64,000 bases of DNA from Oscillospiraceae bacterium. GTDB lineage: Bacteria; Bacillota; Clostridia; Oscillospirales; Oscillospiraceae. Shown one piece after another: positions 14,943-23,460 of this stretch (its first letter is position 1; every line of letters starts with the position of its first letter). The translations under genes and the position numbers were made by a program. The stretch covers positions 1-64,000 of the forward strand of contig CACYXC010000001.1 of NCBI GenBank assembly GCA_902778285.1. Reading direction: 5' to 3'. The notes under the pieces are model-generated. The model ran no database searches. It had not been told where the DNA came from and worked only from the letters and a program-made list of their open reading frames with translations.

Positions 14943-17372
14943 TCAGCGCTGCTCGTTGACGTAGAGCTTGGCCTTGCTCTGTACGAGGCGGGCGACCTCT
15001 TCGGCGCTCTTCTGACCGGCGAAGAAGGCCTGGGCCTGCTCCTGCACGATGTTGTAGATGCTGTCGTTCTGCTCCATGACCTTGGTCGTGGACTCGATCA
15101 GCGCCGTGAGCTTTGCGGCCTGCTCCTCGCTCAGCGCGTAGGTCTCGTACACAGAGCCGTCGCCGAAGCCGATGCCGCCCCGGGGGACGGGGATGCGCTC
15201 GCCGTTCTCGTCGAGGACGTAGTTGCCGTCCGCGTCCTTCTGGTACTCGGTCTTCATGGCTTCCTCGAGCTTCTCGTTGTATACCGCGCGCAGCACGGGC
15301 AGGCCGTAGAGCGTGCGCTGGTAGTCGGCGGTCAGAAGCGTGCGCAGGAACTCCCAGGCGGCGTCCTTGTAGGCGCAGGTCCTGCTCATGGCGTAAGCCC
15401 CGTCGGCCAGATAGATCATGTTGCCCACGCCGTTGTTGGTGGGCCAGCCGATATAGGTGCTGTTGCCGCCGAAGTAGATGTCGTTGTAGAGCACGTCGTC
15501 GATGCTGTAGACGCCCGCCTGCATCAGCATCTGGCGGCCCTGGGCGATGCGGGTCGGCGCGCTTTCGTCCTCGGTCCACTCGTAGTTCTCCCAGTCAAAT
15601 TCCGCCTGGAAGGAGTTGGCAAAGGTCAGCACCTCCACGAATTCCTCGCTGTCGAAGCTGCAGCTGCCGGTGTTCCAGTCCACAAAATCGTTCATGTCCA
15701 GGCTGACGAGGGTGTTGAGCACATTGTCGCGCGTGGTGTACTGATCCAGCGGGGTGCAGCCCTCCGGCATGGAGGCGAGCGCCTCACGGAACTGCTCGTA
15801 GTTCCAGCCCGGCTTGTCGCCCACGACGGAGGCCGCGCCGATCAGGCTCTGCACGGAGAAGCTGGGGCAGAGGCGGTAGAGACCGCCGTTGGCTTCCATG
15901 GCCTTGAGCACGGTGGGGAACAGATCCTCACGATCGAGCTCCTCATCCGCGTCCAGATAGGGGTACAGGTCCTCCAGCAGACCCTTGGCGGCCAGCTGGC
16001 TGTAGGGCAGACCGTTGAGGGACAGCAGGTCGGGCATCTTGCCGGAGAGGATCTCGGTGGTCAGCTTGGTAAGCCCCGCGGAGTAGTCCTCCTCGGTGTT
16101 GTACTCGGAGTAGTCGCGCAGCTCGATGCGGACCTTGTCGCTGCGGCGGTTGAAGTCGATGATCTTGTCGCTCATGTCGTAGTCGAGATACATGACGGCA
16201 AGGCTAAGCGTCTCCTTGTGAGGGAGCGTGTCGGCCGGGACTTTGCTGAGCGTGACGAACTCGGTGCGGTTGGCGTCGCCGCGGTAGTAGCTGAGCACGC
16301 CGGTGATCGTGCCGTCTTCGGCGATGTTCATGCCGTTCATGTAGTCGCCGTTGATGTCGCAGTTGATCCAGTTGAGGATCTTCTCGGTCTCGCCGGACTC
16401 AAGCCTGATGCCGTAAAGGAAGGAGCCGTTGCGGTAGCAGAGATCGTAGTCCCCGCCGCCGGGCAGCAGGTCATAGGCATTGGCGGGCAGAGGGATCTTC
16501 TCGCCCAGTACGCCGTTTTCCGCGTCGATCGTGCGAAGCTCCATCCCCGCGTTGCCCCAGACGGTCACACACGCGGTGCCGTCCTTGAGGCGGACCACGT
16601 TGTTGAGGGAGTCCTCGCTCTCAATGACGTAGGAGATGCTGCCGTCGGGCGCGAAGGCGATCAGAGTCGTATCGTAGGTGGCAAGATAGTTGCCCTTGCT
16701 GTCGCGGCAGAGGCTCGAGAAGCTGACGTAGGAATCGTCGCCGAGGTCGAAGGCGATGGGAGCGGAGCTGATCTCGCTGCCGTCGGCGGAGAGCGTGCGG
16801 ATATAATAGCTGCGCTCATAGTGCCACTTGTCCCAGTTCTGATCGGCGTAGAGCTCCTCGGGGCTGCCGTCGAACCAGTTTTGATAGACGGCCTCGATCG
16901 CAGTCAGCTCGCCGCTGTCGTTGAGACCCACGACCATCAGATCGGAGCCGGAGCTGTAATTGGTGCGGTTCTCGCCGTCCTCCGGCGCGGGGAGCGGCTG
17001 GAAGCCCTCCAGCTTCTTCACCTTGCCGTCATTGGAGATGAAGAAAAGAGACGGGCCGTAGACGTCCAGCTGGCCCTCATATTCCAGCGTCTCGCCCTCG
17101 AAGAGCTCGCGCTCGCCGACCTTTTCGTAGGAGGTGGCGTAGATGCCGTCGGCCGTGAAGGCGCAGGGGTTATAGTGGCTGTCCTCGGGCGATTCGACGG
17201 GCGTAAATTCCGCCTTGTAGACGTAGTCGGTAACGGTGGCCTCGCTGTCCTTGCTGTCCTTGCTGTCCTTGCTTTCGGGCGTGGCTTCGCCCGTCTTGCC
17301 GCAGGCGGCCAGACTCAGCGCCATGGTCAGCGCAAGAACCAGGCACAGCAGAGCGCGGATGTTCTTTTTCAT
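14943..17372 (-). CDS. Two-domain extracellular solute-binding lipoprotein
   Basis: 809 residues from the ATG at 17372, which has AGGAGG upstream and begins the lipoprotein signal MKKNIRALLC ... LSLAAC. A low-complexity KDSKDSKDSE linker follows. Residues about 40-390 look like a beta-propeller-type region (many short DG and W-containing strands). Residues about 400-809 match the SBP_bac_1 fold of ABC sugar-binding proteins: LSLAVMYLDYDMSDKIIDFN, EDYSAGLTKLTTEILSGKMPDLLSL, QSLIGAASVVGDKPGWNYEQ, and the C-terminal AAWEFLRTLLTADYQRT. No permease or ATPase gene is adjacent. It is divergent from a two-component system, which may respond to or control it. Confidence 0.9.
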   Translation of the reverse strand: MKKNIRALLCLVLALTMALSLAACGKTGEATPESKDSKDSKDSEATVTDYVYKAEFTPVESPEDSHYNPCAFTADGIYATSYEKVGERELFEGETLEYEGQLDVYGPSLFFISNDGKVKKLEGFQPLPAPEDGENRTNYSSGSDLMVVGLNDSGELTAIEAVYQNWFDGSPEELYADQNWDKWHYERSYYIRTLSADGSEISSAPIAFDLGDDSYVSFSSLCRDSKGNYLATYDTTLIAFAPDGSISYVIESEDSLNNVVRLKDGTACVTVWGNAGMELRTIDAENGVLGEKIPLPANAYDLLPGGGDYDLCYRNGSFLYGIRLESGETEKILNWINCDINGDYMNGMNIAEDGTITGVLSYYRGDANRTEFVTLSKVPADTLPHKETLSLAVMYLDYDMSDKIIDFNRRSDKVRIELRDYSEYNTEEDYSAGLTKLTTEILSGKMPDLLSLNGLPYSQLAAKGLLEDLYPYLDADEELDREDLFPTVLKAMEANGGLYRLCPSFSVQSLIGAASVVGDKPGWNYEQFREALASMPEGCTPLDQYTTRDNVLNTLVSLDMNDFVDWNTGSCSFDSEEFVEVLTFANSFQAEFDWENYEWTEDESAPTRIAQGRQMLMQAGVYSIDDVLYNDIYFGGNSTYIGWPTNNGVGNMIYLADGAYAMSRTCAYKDAAWEFLRTLLTADYQRTLYGLPVLRAVYNEKLEEAMKTEYQKDADGNYVLDENGERIPVPRGGIGFGDGSVYETYALSEEQAAKLTALIESTTKVMEQNDSIYNIVQEQAQAFFAGQKSAEEVARLVQSKAKLYVNEQR

Positions 17373-17477
17373 ATTGTGTCCTCCTGTGAGATATATACCC
17401 ATGCAGATCTCTGCATTTCGGTCGGGGAAGGATCCGCCGCGCCCGGAATAACCGGCGCCCTCGGCGAACCTGAGCGT

Positions 17478-17483
17478 ATTATA
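17478..17483 (-). promoter_or_regulatory. Extended -10 of the solute-binding protein gene
   Basis: On the minus strand TGGTATAAT, an extended -10, about 105 bases before the start at 17372. The -35 is poor, as expected for extended -10 or activated promoters. Confidence 0.5.
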
Positions 17484-17503
17484 CCATATCATACAGCAAG
17501 TGT

Positions 17504-17522
17504 ATCTTAAGATTCCTTAAAT
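17504..17522. promoter_or_regulatory. Putative response-regulator operator
   Basis: CTTAA occurs twice with a 10-base repeat spacing (TCTTAAGATTCCTTAAAT), between the divergent promoters. Direct repeats one helical turn apart are typical sites for OmpR-type regulators. Confidence 0.45.
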
Positions 17523-17536
17523 CTTTTTGCGGATGT

Positions 17537-17564
17537 TTGTTTTGGAAAACAATTGTGGTACAAT
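17537..17564 (+). promoter_or_regulatory. Promoter of the two-component operon
   Basis: TTGTTT, 16-base spacer, TACAAT with an upstream TG-like element. Confidence 0.5.
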
Positions 17565-17595
17565 GGCGCCAGAAAGCAAAGATGGAGGTCATTTT

Positions 17596-18285
17596 ATGGC
17601 TGCTTTATCCCGTGTTCTCATCGTGGATGACGATCCGGATATCCGCAAGGTCCTCTCCCTTCTGTTAAAAGACAGCTATTTCGTGGCGGAGGCCGCCGAC
17701 GGGGCCGAGGCCGTGAACTATATCCAGGCCAATCCCGACACCGATCTCGTGGTGCTGGACGTGATGATGCCCGGCATGGACGGGCTGGAGACCTGCGAGA
17801 AGCTGCGCGCCTTCTCCAACGCGCCGGTGCTGTTTCTGACGGCCAAGTCCGCCGAGCGCGACCGCGTGGCCGCCTATCAGAGCGGCGGGGACGATTTTCT
17901 GTCCAAGCCCTTCTCCCAGGCGGAGCTGCTGGCCAAGATCGGCTCGCTCCTGCGCCGCTATCAGCAGTACCGCGGCAAGCCCGCCTCCGTGCTGTCGATC
18001 GAGGGGCTGGAGATCGACCTGGCCTCCCACAGCGTCAAGGCCAACGGCAGGCCCGTCACGCTGACCGACACCGAATACGCCATTCTGGAGTATCTTGTGA
18101 AAAACCGGGGCAAGGTAGTCACCGCCGCGGAGCTCTATGAGGCCGTGTGGGAGGAAAAGTTCCTCTCCGGCTCGGGCAACACGGTGATGGTGCACGTGCT
18201 GAACGTGCGCCGCAAGATCGAGGAGAACCCGTCCAAGCCCAAGATCCTCCGCACGGTCTGGGGAAGGGGATACCAAATTGACTGA
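17596..18285 (+). CDS. OmpR-family response regulator
   Basis: 229 residues. Receiver domain residues 1-120: acidic pocket VDDDPDIR, phospho-acceptor Asp in VVLDVMMPGMDG, Thr in LFLTAKS, Lys in DFLSKPF. A winged helix Trans_reg_C domain follows (TDTEYAILEYLVKN, SGSGNTVMVHVLNVRRKIE, ILRTVWGRGYQ). ATG 17596 follows GGAGGT; upstream in-frame codons have no ribosome site. Overlaps the kinase start by eight bases. It likely regulates the divergent lipoprotein and itself through the CTTAA repeats (inference). Confidence 0.94.
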   Translation: MAALSRVLIVDDDPDIRKVLSLLLKDSYFVAEAADGAEAVNYIQANPDTDLVVLDVMMPGMDGLETCEKLRAFSNAPVLFLTAKSAERDRVAAYQSGGDDFLSKPFSQAELLAKIGSLLRRYQQYRGKPASVLSIEGLEIDLASHSVKANGRPVTLTDTEYAILEYLVKNRGKVVTAAELYEAVWEEKFLSGSGNTVMVHVLNVRRKIEENPSKPKILRTVWGRGYQID

Positions 18286-19582
18286 GCGATTTCGCCTGCC
18301 GCAGTCGCTGGACGCGAAGATGCTGTACATGCTGCTGCTGAGCCTGATCTGCGCCCTGCTCGTCTTCGCGGCGGCCTACGGCGCGGCGAGCCTCGCCCTT
18401 GAGCGGCTGTATCTGAGCCCGGACGCGGTGGCGTCCCGCCAGGCGGAGTACTACACGGACTTCGCGGGCTACGTCAGCGGCAACGAGGTCTCCGGGCGTG
18501 ACAGCGCGGCCGTGGCCCGCTGGAACAACCGCAACGACTACGTGGCCGTGAGCGTGTACAGCCCCGAGGACTTGGGGCTCGATCCGCGCGCCGCACAGAG
18601 CAGGGGCGCGCGCCCGCAGTATTCGCCGATCTACGGCAAGCTCTACCCGATGCAGTTTGCGGACGGGCAGTTTTTCGTCGGCATCGAGGACAACAGCAGC
18701 GTCCGGGAGGACAACCTCAACCGCATCATCGCGATCCTGCTGGGGAGCCTGGCCTTCGTGGCCGTCATGTTCACCTATATCCGGCGCCTGTCCAACCGCA
18801 TCATTCGCCTCTCCCGCGAGGCCGGGGCCATCGGCGGCGGCGATCTCGAGGCGCCGATCAACACCGCGGGCGTGGACGAGCTGAGCATGCTCGCCTCCGA
18901 GATCGACCACATGCGCGACGCCGTGATCGAGCGCATGTCCGGCGAGCGCCGGGCCTGGGAGGCCAACTCCGAGCTCATCACCGCCATCTCCCACGACATC
19001 CGTACGCCCATGACGAGCCTGCTGGGCTATCTGGAGCTGCTCAACGAGAGCGGCGACGCGGAGCGCAGCGCGCAGTTCGCCCGCTCGGCCTATGACAAGG
19101 CCGTGGAGCTGAAGGACCTGACGGACGAGCTGTTCAAGTACTTCCTGGTCTTCGGCCGCGCGGAGCTGCAGATGGACCGGGAGCGCTACGACGCGCGCCT
19201 GCTGCTCGAGCAGCTGCTGGGCGAGGCCGAGTTCGACCTGACGGACGCGGGCTTTACCGTGCGGCGCATCGAATTTGACGGCGAGTGCAGTGTGGAGGTC
19301 GACCCGCTCTATCTCAAGCGCGTGCTGGACAATCTGGTGTCCAACGCCAAGAAGTACGCAGACCCTGCCGAGCCGCTGATGATCGTGTCGGAGCTTGCGG
19401 ACGGGGAGCTGTCGGTCACGGTGTCCAACACCGTCGGGAAAACGGCGCCGCGCGTGGAGAGCACCAAGATCGGCCTGCGCACCTGCGAGAAGATCATGCA
19501 GAGCATGCACGGCCGCTTCGAGACCCGGCGGGACGGGGAGCATTTCGCCGCGGAGTTCGTGCTGCCGGCGATCGAAGGATAA
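18278..19582 (+). CDS. Membrane sensor histidine kinase
   Basis: 434 residues starting at TTG 18278 inside the regulator gene's end. Two helices flank a roughly 100-residue extracellular sensor (residues about 45-145); a HAMP linker follows; the HisKA box is ISHDIRTPMTSLLGYLELL with His near 238; the HATPase N box is LDNLVSNAKKYA. A canonical DxGxG (G1) motif is absent: the expected place reads SNTVGKTAPRVESTKIGLRTC. The subfamily with VENT/ST.IGL.TC often lacks it, but ATP use should be regarded as unproven. Cognate partner of the 17596 regulator. Confidence 0.92.
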   Translation: MTERFRLPQSLDAKMLYMLLLSLICALLVFAAAYGAASLALERLYLSPDAVASRQAEYYTDFAGYVSGNEVSGRDSAAVARWNNRNDYVAVSVYSPEDLGLDPRAAQSRGARPQYSPIYGKLYPMQFADGQFFVGIEDNSSVREDNLNRIIAILLGSLAFVAVMFTYIRRLSNRIIRLSREAGAIGGGDLEAPINTAGVDELSMLASEIDHMRDAVIERMSGERRAWEANSELITAISHDIRTPMTSLLGYLELLNESGDAERSAQFARSAYDKAVELKDLTDELFKYFLVFGRAELQMDRERYDARLLLEQLLGEAEFDLTDAGFTVRRIEFDGECSVEVDPLYLKRVLDNLVSNAKKYADPAEPLMIVSELADGELSVTVSNTVGKTAPRVESTKIGLRTCEKIMQSMHGRFETRRDGEHFAAEFVLPAIEG

Positions 19583-19597
19583 AAAGCTGTTCATTCG

Positions 19598-19634
19598 GAA
19601 CATGGGGCATGCCCGGCATGCTCCATGTTTCGTT
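19598..19634 (+). terminator. Terminator of the two-component operon
   Basis: 15-bp stem AACATGGGGCATGCC/GGCATGCTCCATGTT with one wobble, short T-rich tail. Confidence 0.65.
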
Positions 19635-19715
19635 TCACGGTCCGTGAGCTATTGACCGCGAATGGATTTGATGATAAAATACCATGGTTATATTATGGAA
19701 TAGGTATGGACTGCT

Positions 19716-20576
19716 ATGTGGATCGCCGATCAATGGAAAGATTTTGAAGTGCTCGACTGCTCCCGCGGGGAGAAGCTGGAGCGCTGGGGGGACTTTTATC
19801 TGGTCCGCCCCGACCCGCAGGCCATCTGGAACACGCCGCGCCGCAATCCCCACTGGAACGACCGCGACGCGCGCTATCGCCGCAGCGAGAGCGGCGGCGG
19901 CAGCTGGGACAAGGGGAGCCTCCCCGCCGAGTGGAGCATCCGCTATAAGGAGCTCAGGTTCCACGTCAAGCCCATGAACTTCAAGCACACCGGCCTCTTC
20001 CCCGAGCAGGCCGCGAACTGGGACTGGGCCATGGCGAAGATCCGCACGGCCGGCCGGCCGGTCAGCGTGCTGAACCTCTTCGCCTATACCGGCGGGGCGA
20101 CGGTCGCCTGCGCAAAGGCGGGGGCCTCCGTCTGCCATGTGGACGCGGCGAAGGGCATGGTCGCCTGGGGCAGGGAGAACGCCGCGGCCTCCGGGCTGAA
20201 CGACGCGCCGATCCGCTGGATCGTGGACGACTGCGCCAAGTTCGTCGAGCGGGAGATCCGCCGCGGCCACCGCTACGACGCGATCATCATGGACCCGCCC
20301 TCCTACGGGCGCGGCCCCGGCGGCGAGGTGTGGAAGCTGGAGCAGAATCTCTGGCCCTTCGTCTCCCTCTGCGCGGGGGTGCTGTCCGACGAGCCGCTCT
20401 TCGCGCTCATCAACTCCTATACCACGGGCCTGTCCCCGTCGGTGCTGAGCTATGTGACCGAGAGCATCTTCACTAAAAAGTTCGGCGGCCGCTCCGACAG
20501 TCAGGAGCTGGCCCTGCCCGTGACCGATACCGGCCTGTACCTGCCCTGCGGGGCAAGCTGCCGCTGGGAAAGCTGA
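19716..20576 (+). CDS. Class I SAM-dependent methyltransferase (RlmI/RlmK-like C-terminal type)
   Basis: 286 residues of the family related to the catalytic half of 23S rRNA methyltransferases. SAM site: VLNLFAYTGGATVACAKAG near residue 116, acidic residue in VCHVDAAKGMVAW, VDDCAKF, and the catalytic-type motif IIMDPPSYGRGPGGEVWKLE near residue 188. The N-terminal 100 residues (LVRPDPQAIW, LRFHVKPMNFKHTGLFPEQ) are conserved in this group. No PUA domain is present. It may methylate RNA; target unknown. Transcribed alone after the kinase terminator. Confidence 0.85.
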   Translation: MWIADQWKDFEVLDCSRGEKLERWGDFYLVRPDPQAIWNTPRRNPHWNDRDARYRRSESGGGSWDKGSLPAEWSIRYKELRFHVKPMNFKHTGLFPEQAANWDWAMAKIRTAGRPVSVLNLFAYTGGATVACAKAGASVCHVDAAKGMVAWGRENAAASGLNDAPIRWIVDDCAKFVEREIRRGHRYDAIIMDPPSYGRGPGGEVWKLEQNLWPFVSLCAGVLSDEPLFALINSYTTGLSPSVLSYVTESIFTKKFGGRSDSQELALPVTDTGLYLPCGASCRWES

Positions 20577-20712
20577 CGGGCGCTGCCGGGGGCAGAAGAA
20601 GCCGGGCAGCTTTCTCCGCAGCCGCGCCTTTGGCGGGCGGAAGCGCATAAGCGACGCCCGGGAATGGCAAATGCGGCAAGGCGGCAAACGCGAAAGATTG
20701 CACAGACTGATG

Positions 20713-20760
20713 ATCCCTCAGTCACGGCGGAGCCGTGACAGCTCCCCTTTCAGGGGAGCC
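20713..20760. repeat. R1 repeat, right half
   Basis: Inner hairpin GTCACGGCGGAGCCGTGAC and terminal hairpin CTCCCCTTTCAGGGGAG, ending 6 bases before the ecfA1 AAAGGA. Confidence 0.8.
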
Positions 20761-20773
20761 TGAAAGGAAATTC

Positions 20774-21598
20774 ATGAGCATTATCGAGTTTCAAAACGTT
20801 CATTTCACTTACCCGGACGCAAAGCATGAAAGCCTCTGCGGCGTCGATCTTGCGATCGAGGAGGGGAGCTTCGTGGCCGTGCTGGGGCACAACGGCTCCG
20901 GCAAGTCCACGCTGGCAAAGCACATGAACGCCATCCTCCTGCCCACCGAGGGCCGCGTGCTGGTGGACGGGATCGATACCGCCGACGACAGGCGGCTCAT
21001 GCAGGTGCGGCGCAGCGTGGGCATGGTCTTCCAGAACCCGGACAACCAGATCGTCGCGAACGTCGTGGAGGAGGACGTGGCCTTCGCCCCGGAAAACCTC
21101 GGCGTGCCGCCCGCGGAGATCCGGGAGCGCGTCGATAACGCGCTCAAAACCGTCGGGATGTATGAGTTCCGGCAGCACGCGCCGCACCTGCTCTCCGGCG
21201 GGCAGAAGCAGCGCGTGGCCATCGCGGGCGTGATCGCGATGCAGCCGCGCATCATCGTCCTCGACGAGCCGACCGCCATGCTCGACCCCCAGGGCCGGCA
21301 GGAGGTCATCTCCACGGTGACGCGCCTGTGCCGCGAGCGGGGCATGACCGTGGTGCTCATCACGCACCACATGGAGGAGTGCATCGGCGCGGACCGGCTG
21401 GTCGTCATGTCCTACGGAAAGATCGCCGCCGACGGCACGCCGGGAGAGGTCTTCTCCCGGGTGGAGCTGATGGAGCGCGAGGGGCTGGACGTGCCCGAGA
21501 CCACGCGCCTGTGCTGGGACCTGAACCAGGCGGGGCTCGCGCTGCCGCTCGACAGCCTGGACGCGGAGAGCTGCGCCGAGAATATCTGCAAAGCATAA
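20774..21598 (+). CDS. ecfA1: Energy-coupling factor transporter ATPase EcfA1
   Basis: 274 residues. One of the paired ATPases of the vitamin/metal ECF uptake system. Walker A GHNGSGKSTLAKH near residue 37, Q loop FQNPDNQIVA, signature LSGGQKQRVAIAG, Walker B IIVLDEPTAMLDP, switch His in ITHHMEE. ATG 20774 follows AAAGGA next to a repeat hairpin. Followed by ecfA2 and ecfT; the substrate-binding S components are encoded elsewhere. Confidence 0.95.
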   Translation: MSIIEFQNVHFTYPDAKHESLCGVDLAIEEGSFVAVLGHNGSGKSTLAKHMNAILLPTEGRVLVDGIDTADDRRLMQVRRSVGMVFQNPDNQIVANVVEEDVAFAPENLGVPPAEIRERVDNALKTVGMYEFRQHAPHLLSGGQKQRVAIAGVIAMQPRIIVLDEPTAMLDPQGRQEVISTVTRLCRERGMTVVLITHHMEECIGADRLVVMSYGKIAADGTPGEVFSRVELMEREGLDVPETTRLCWDLNQAGLALPLDSLDAESCAENICKA

Positions 21599-21647
21599 AA
21601 CCAGCCTTCACCGTTTCGACGGGAGGGACCGGAAGGAACAGAAGCCT

Positions 21648-22508
21648 ATGTCTGTCATCACCGTGGAGGAGCTGCGCCATACCTACAGCGCGGGGACTCC
21701 GTTCGAAAAAACCGCCATAGAGAACATCAGCCTGGAGATCCCGCAGGGCCAGTTCGTGGGCATCCTCGGTCACACGGGCTCGGGGAAGTCCACCTTCATC
21801 CAGCATCTCAACGCCCTGCTGCAGCCGACGGGCGGACGGGTCCTGCTCGACGGGGAGAATATCAACAGGGACAAGAAGAGCCGCCACGACGTCAAGTGGA
21901 AGGTCGGCCTCGTGTTCCAGTACCCCGAATACCAGCTCTTCGAGGAGACCGTCTTCGCCGACATCGCCTTCGGGCCGAAGAACATGGGATTGAGCAGGGA
22001 GGAGATCGACGAGCGCGTGCGCGAGGCCGCGGGTTTCGTGGGCGTGGAGGAGAAGCTCTTCGAGCGCTCCCCGCTGGAGCTCTCCGGCGGGCAGAAGCGC
22101 CGCGTCGCGATCGCGGGCGTGATTGCCATGCGCCCGGGCGTGCTGATCCTGGACGAGCCCACCGCGGGCCTCGACCCCTCGGGCAGCCGGAAGATCATGG
22201 ACAACATCCGCCGCTACCGCGAGAAGAGCGGCGCCACCGTCATCATCGTCAGCCACAACATGGACGACGCGGCCCGGCTCACCGAGCGCCTGATCGTCTT
22301 CGATCACGGGCACATCGCCATGGACGGCACGCCGGAGGAGGTCTTCTCCCGGCCGCAGGAGCTGATCGACATCGGCCTCAACGTCCCGCAGGCCACGGCG
22401 CTGGCCATGGCCCTGCGCCGCAGGGGCATGGCGCTGCCCGGCGCGATCTTCACCCATGAGCAGCTGCTGGCCGCCGTAAAGCAGGCAAAGGGGGTGGCCG
22501 CATGCTGA
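21648..22508 (+). CDS. ecfA2: Energy-coupling factor transporter ATPase EcfA2
   Basis: 286 residues. Second ATPase of the ECF module. Walker A GHTGSGKSTFIQH, Q loop FQYPEYQLFEETV (typical of EcfA2), signature LSGGQKRRVAIAG, Walker B VLILDEPTAGLDP, switch His in VSHNMDD. The ribosome site is GGAAGG-like, a little far from ATG. Its end overlaps ecfT by seven bases, indicating coupling. Confidence 0.95.
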   Translation: MSVITVEELRHTYSAGTPFEKTAIENISLEIPQGQFVGILGHTGSGKSTFIQHLNALLQPTGGRVLLDGENINRDKKSRHDVKWKVGLVFQYPEYQLFEETVFADIAFGPKNMGLSREEIDERVREAAGFVGVEEKLFERSPLELSGGQKRRVAIAGVIAMRPGVLILDEPTAGLDPSGSRKIMDNIRRYREKSGATVIIVSHNMDDAARLTERLIVFDHGHIAMDGTPEEVFSRPQELIDIGLNVPQATALAMALRRRGMALPGAIFTHEQLLAAVKQAKGVAAC

Positions 22509-23299
22509 AGGACATCACCCTCGGCCAGTATTTCCCGGGCGATACCGTCGCGCACCGGCTGGACCCGCGCACCAAGCTGATTTTGGTGCTGCTGTATATC
22601 GTGGCCCTGTTTCAGGCCGAAGGCTGGATCGGCTACGGCATGGTGCTGCTGACAACGGCCCTTTGCATGGCCGTGTCGCACATCCGGGCGAAGAACATCT
22701 TCAAGGGCTTAAAGCCCATGCTCTTCATCATCGCGCTGACGGCGCTGCTGAACCTTTTCTATACCACGGGCACGCCCATCGTCCCCGGATGGATCATCAC
22801 CTGGGAGGGCATCGAGCGCGCCGTGAAGATGATGCTGCGCATCACGCTGCTGATTGCGGGCACCTTCCTGCTGACCTGCACCACCAGCCCCATGGCCCTG
22901 ACCGACGGGCTGGAGAACCTGCTCAACCCCCTCAAAAAGCTGCATGTGCCGGTGCACGAGATGACGATCATGATGTCCATGGCGCTGCGCTTCATCCCCA
23001 CGCTCATCGAGGAGACGGACAAGATCATGTCCGCCCAGAAGGCCCGCGGCGCGGACTTTGAAAACGGCAACCTGATCCAGCGCGCCCGCGCGCTGCTGCC
23101 GATCCTGGTGCCGCTGTTCGTGTCGGCCTTCCGCCGCGCGGACGAGCTGGCGGTGGCGATGGAGAGCCGCTGCTACCACGGCGGCGAGGGGCGCACCCGC
23201 ATGAAGCAGCTTCGTATGGCTTCCCGCGACTGGATCGCCCTCGCGCTGGGCGTGCTGCTGCTGGCGGCCGTGATCGTGCTCAAACGCTTCGGACTGTGA
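22502..23299 (+). CDS. ecfT: Energy-coupling factor transmembrane protein EcfT
   Basis: 265 residues with four to five membrane helices at the N-terminal half and the two coupling helices typical of EcfT: the motif around MALRFIPTLIEETDKIMSAQ and the second Ala-Arg-Gly signature ARGADFEN. These bind the grooves of EcfA1/A2. A last helix (IALALGVLLLAAVIVL) closes the protein. In many Firmicutes ecfA1-ecfA2-ecfT-truA follows the ribosomal protein cluster; here that linkage has been lost except for truA. Confidence 0.94.
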   Translation: MLKDITLGQYFPGDTVAHRLDPRTKLILVLLYIVALFQAEGWIGYGMVLLTTALCMAVSHIRAKNIFKGLKPMLFIIALTALLNLFYTTGTPIVPGWIITWEGIERAVKMMLRITLLIAGTFLLTCTTSPMALTDGLENLLNPLKKLHVPVHEMTIMMSMALRFIPTLIEETDKIMSAQKARGADFENGNLIQRARALLPILVPLFVSAFRRADELAVAMESRCYHGGEGRTRMKQLRMASRDWIALALGVLLLAAVIVLKRFGL

Positions 23300-23309
23300 G
23301 AGATGTCCA

Positions 23310-23385
23310 CCGTAGGGACGAGCAGTGCTCGTCCGCGGTTTCGCATAACGCACAGGCGGACGACCGGTGGTCGTCCCTACGGAAG
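23310..23385. repeat. B-type repeat pair
   Basis: CGTAGGGACGAGCAGTGCTCG at the left and GGACGACCGGTGGTCGTCCC with TACG at the right form a large interrupted palindrome bounded by CGTAGGGACGA...TCGTCCCTACG. Confidence 0.8.
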
Positions 23386-23394
23386 GGACTGTAG

Positions 23395-23432
23395 CTTTTA
23401 GCGCTTAGCCTTTAGCGCCTGGCGCTTAGGAG
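23395..23432. repeat. D-type 'AGCGCTTAG' repeat
   Basis: GCTTTTAGCGCTTAGCC, TTTAGCGCCTGGCGCTTAGG: short palindromic repeats of the same kind as those at 45940-46030. Confidence 0.6.
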
Positions 23433-23460
23433 AGACGTTCATCCGGGAACTGATAAAACT

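Noticed and set aside
14922..17510. 862-codon open frame on + opposite the solute-binding protein gene
   Set aside because: Shadow of a GC-rich gene: no ribosome site or family motif, and the minus-strand product is a clear lipoprotein with a solute-binding fold.
9127..20760. R1 repeats as insertion sequences
   Set aside because: Only about 50-135 bp, no transposase frame and no consistent short target duplication.
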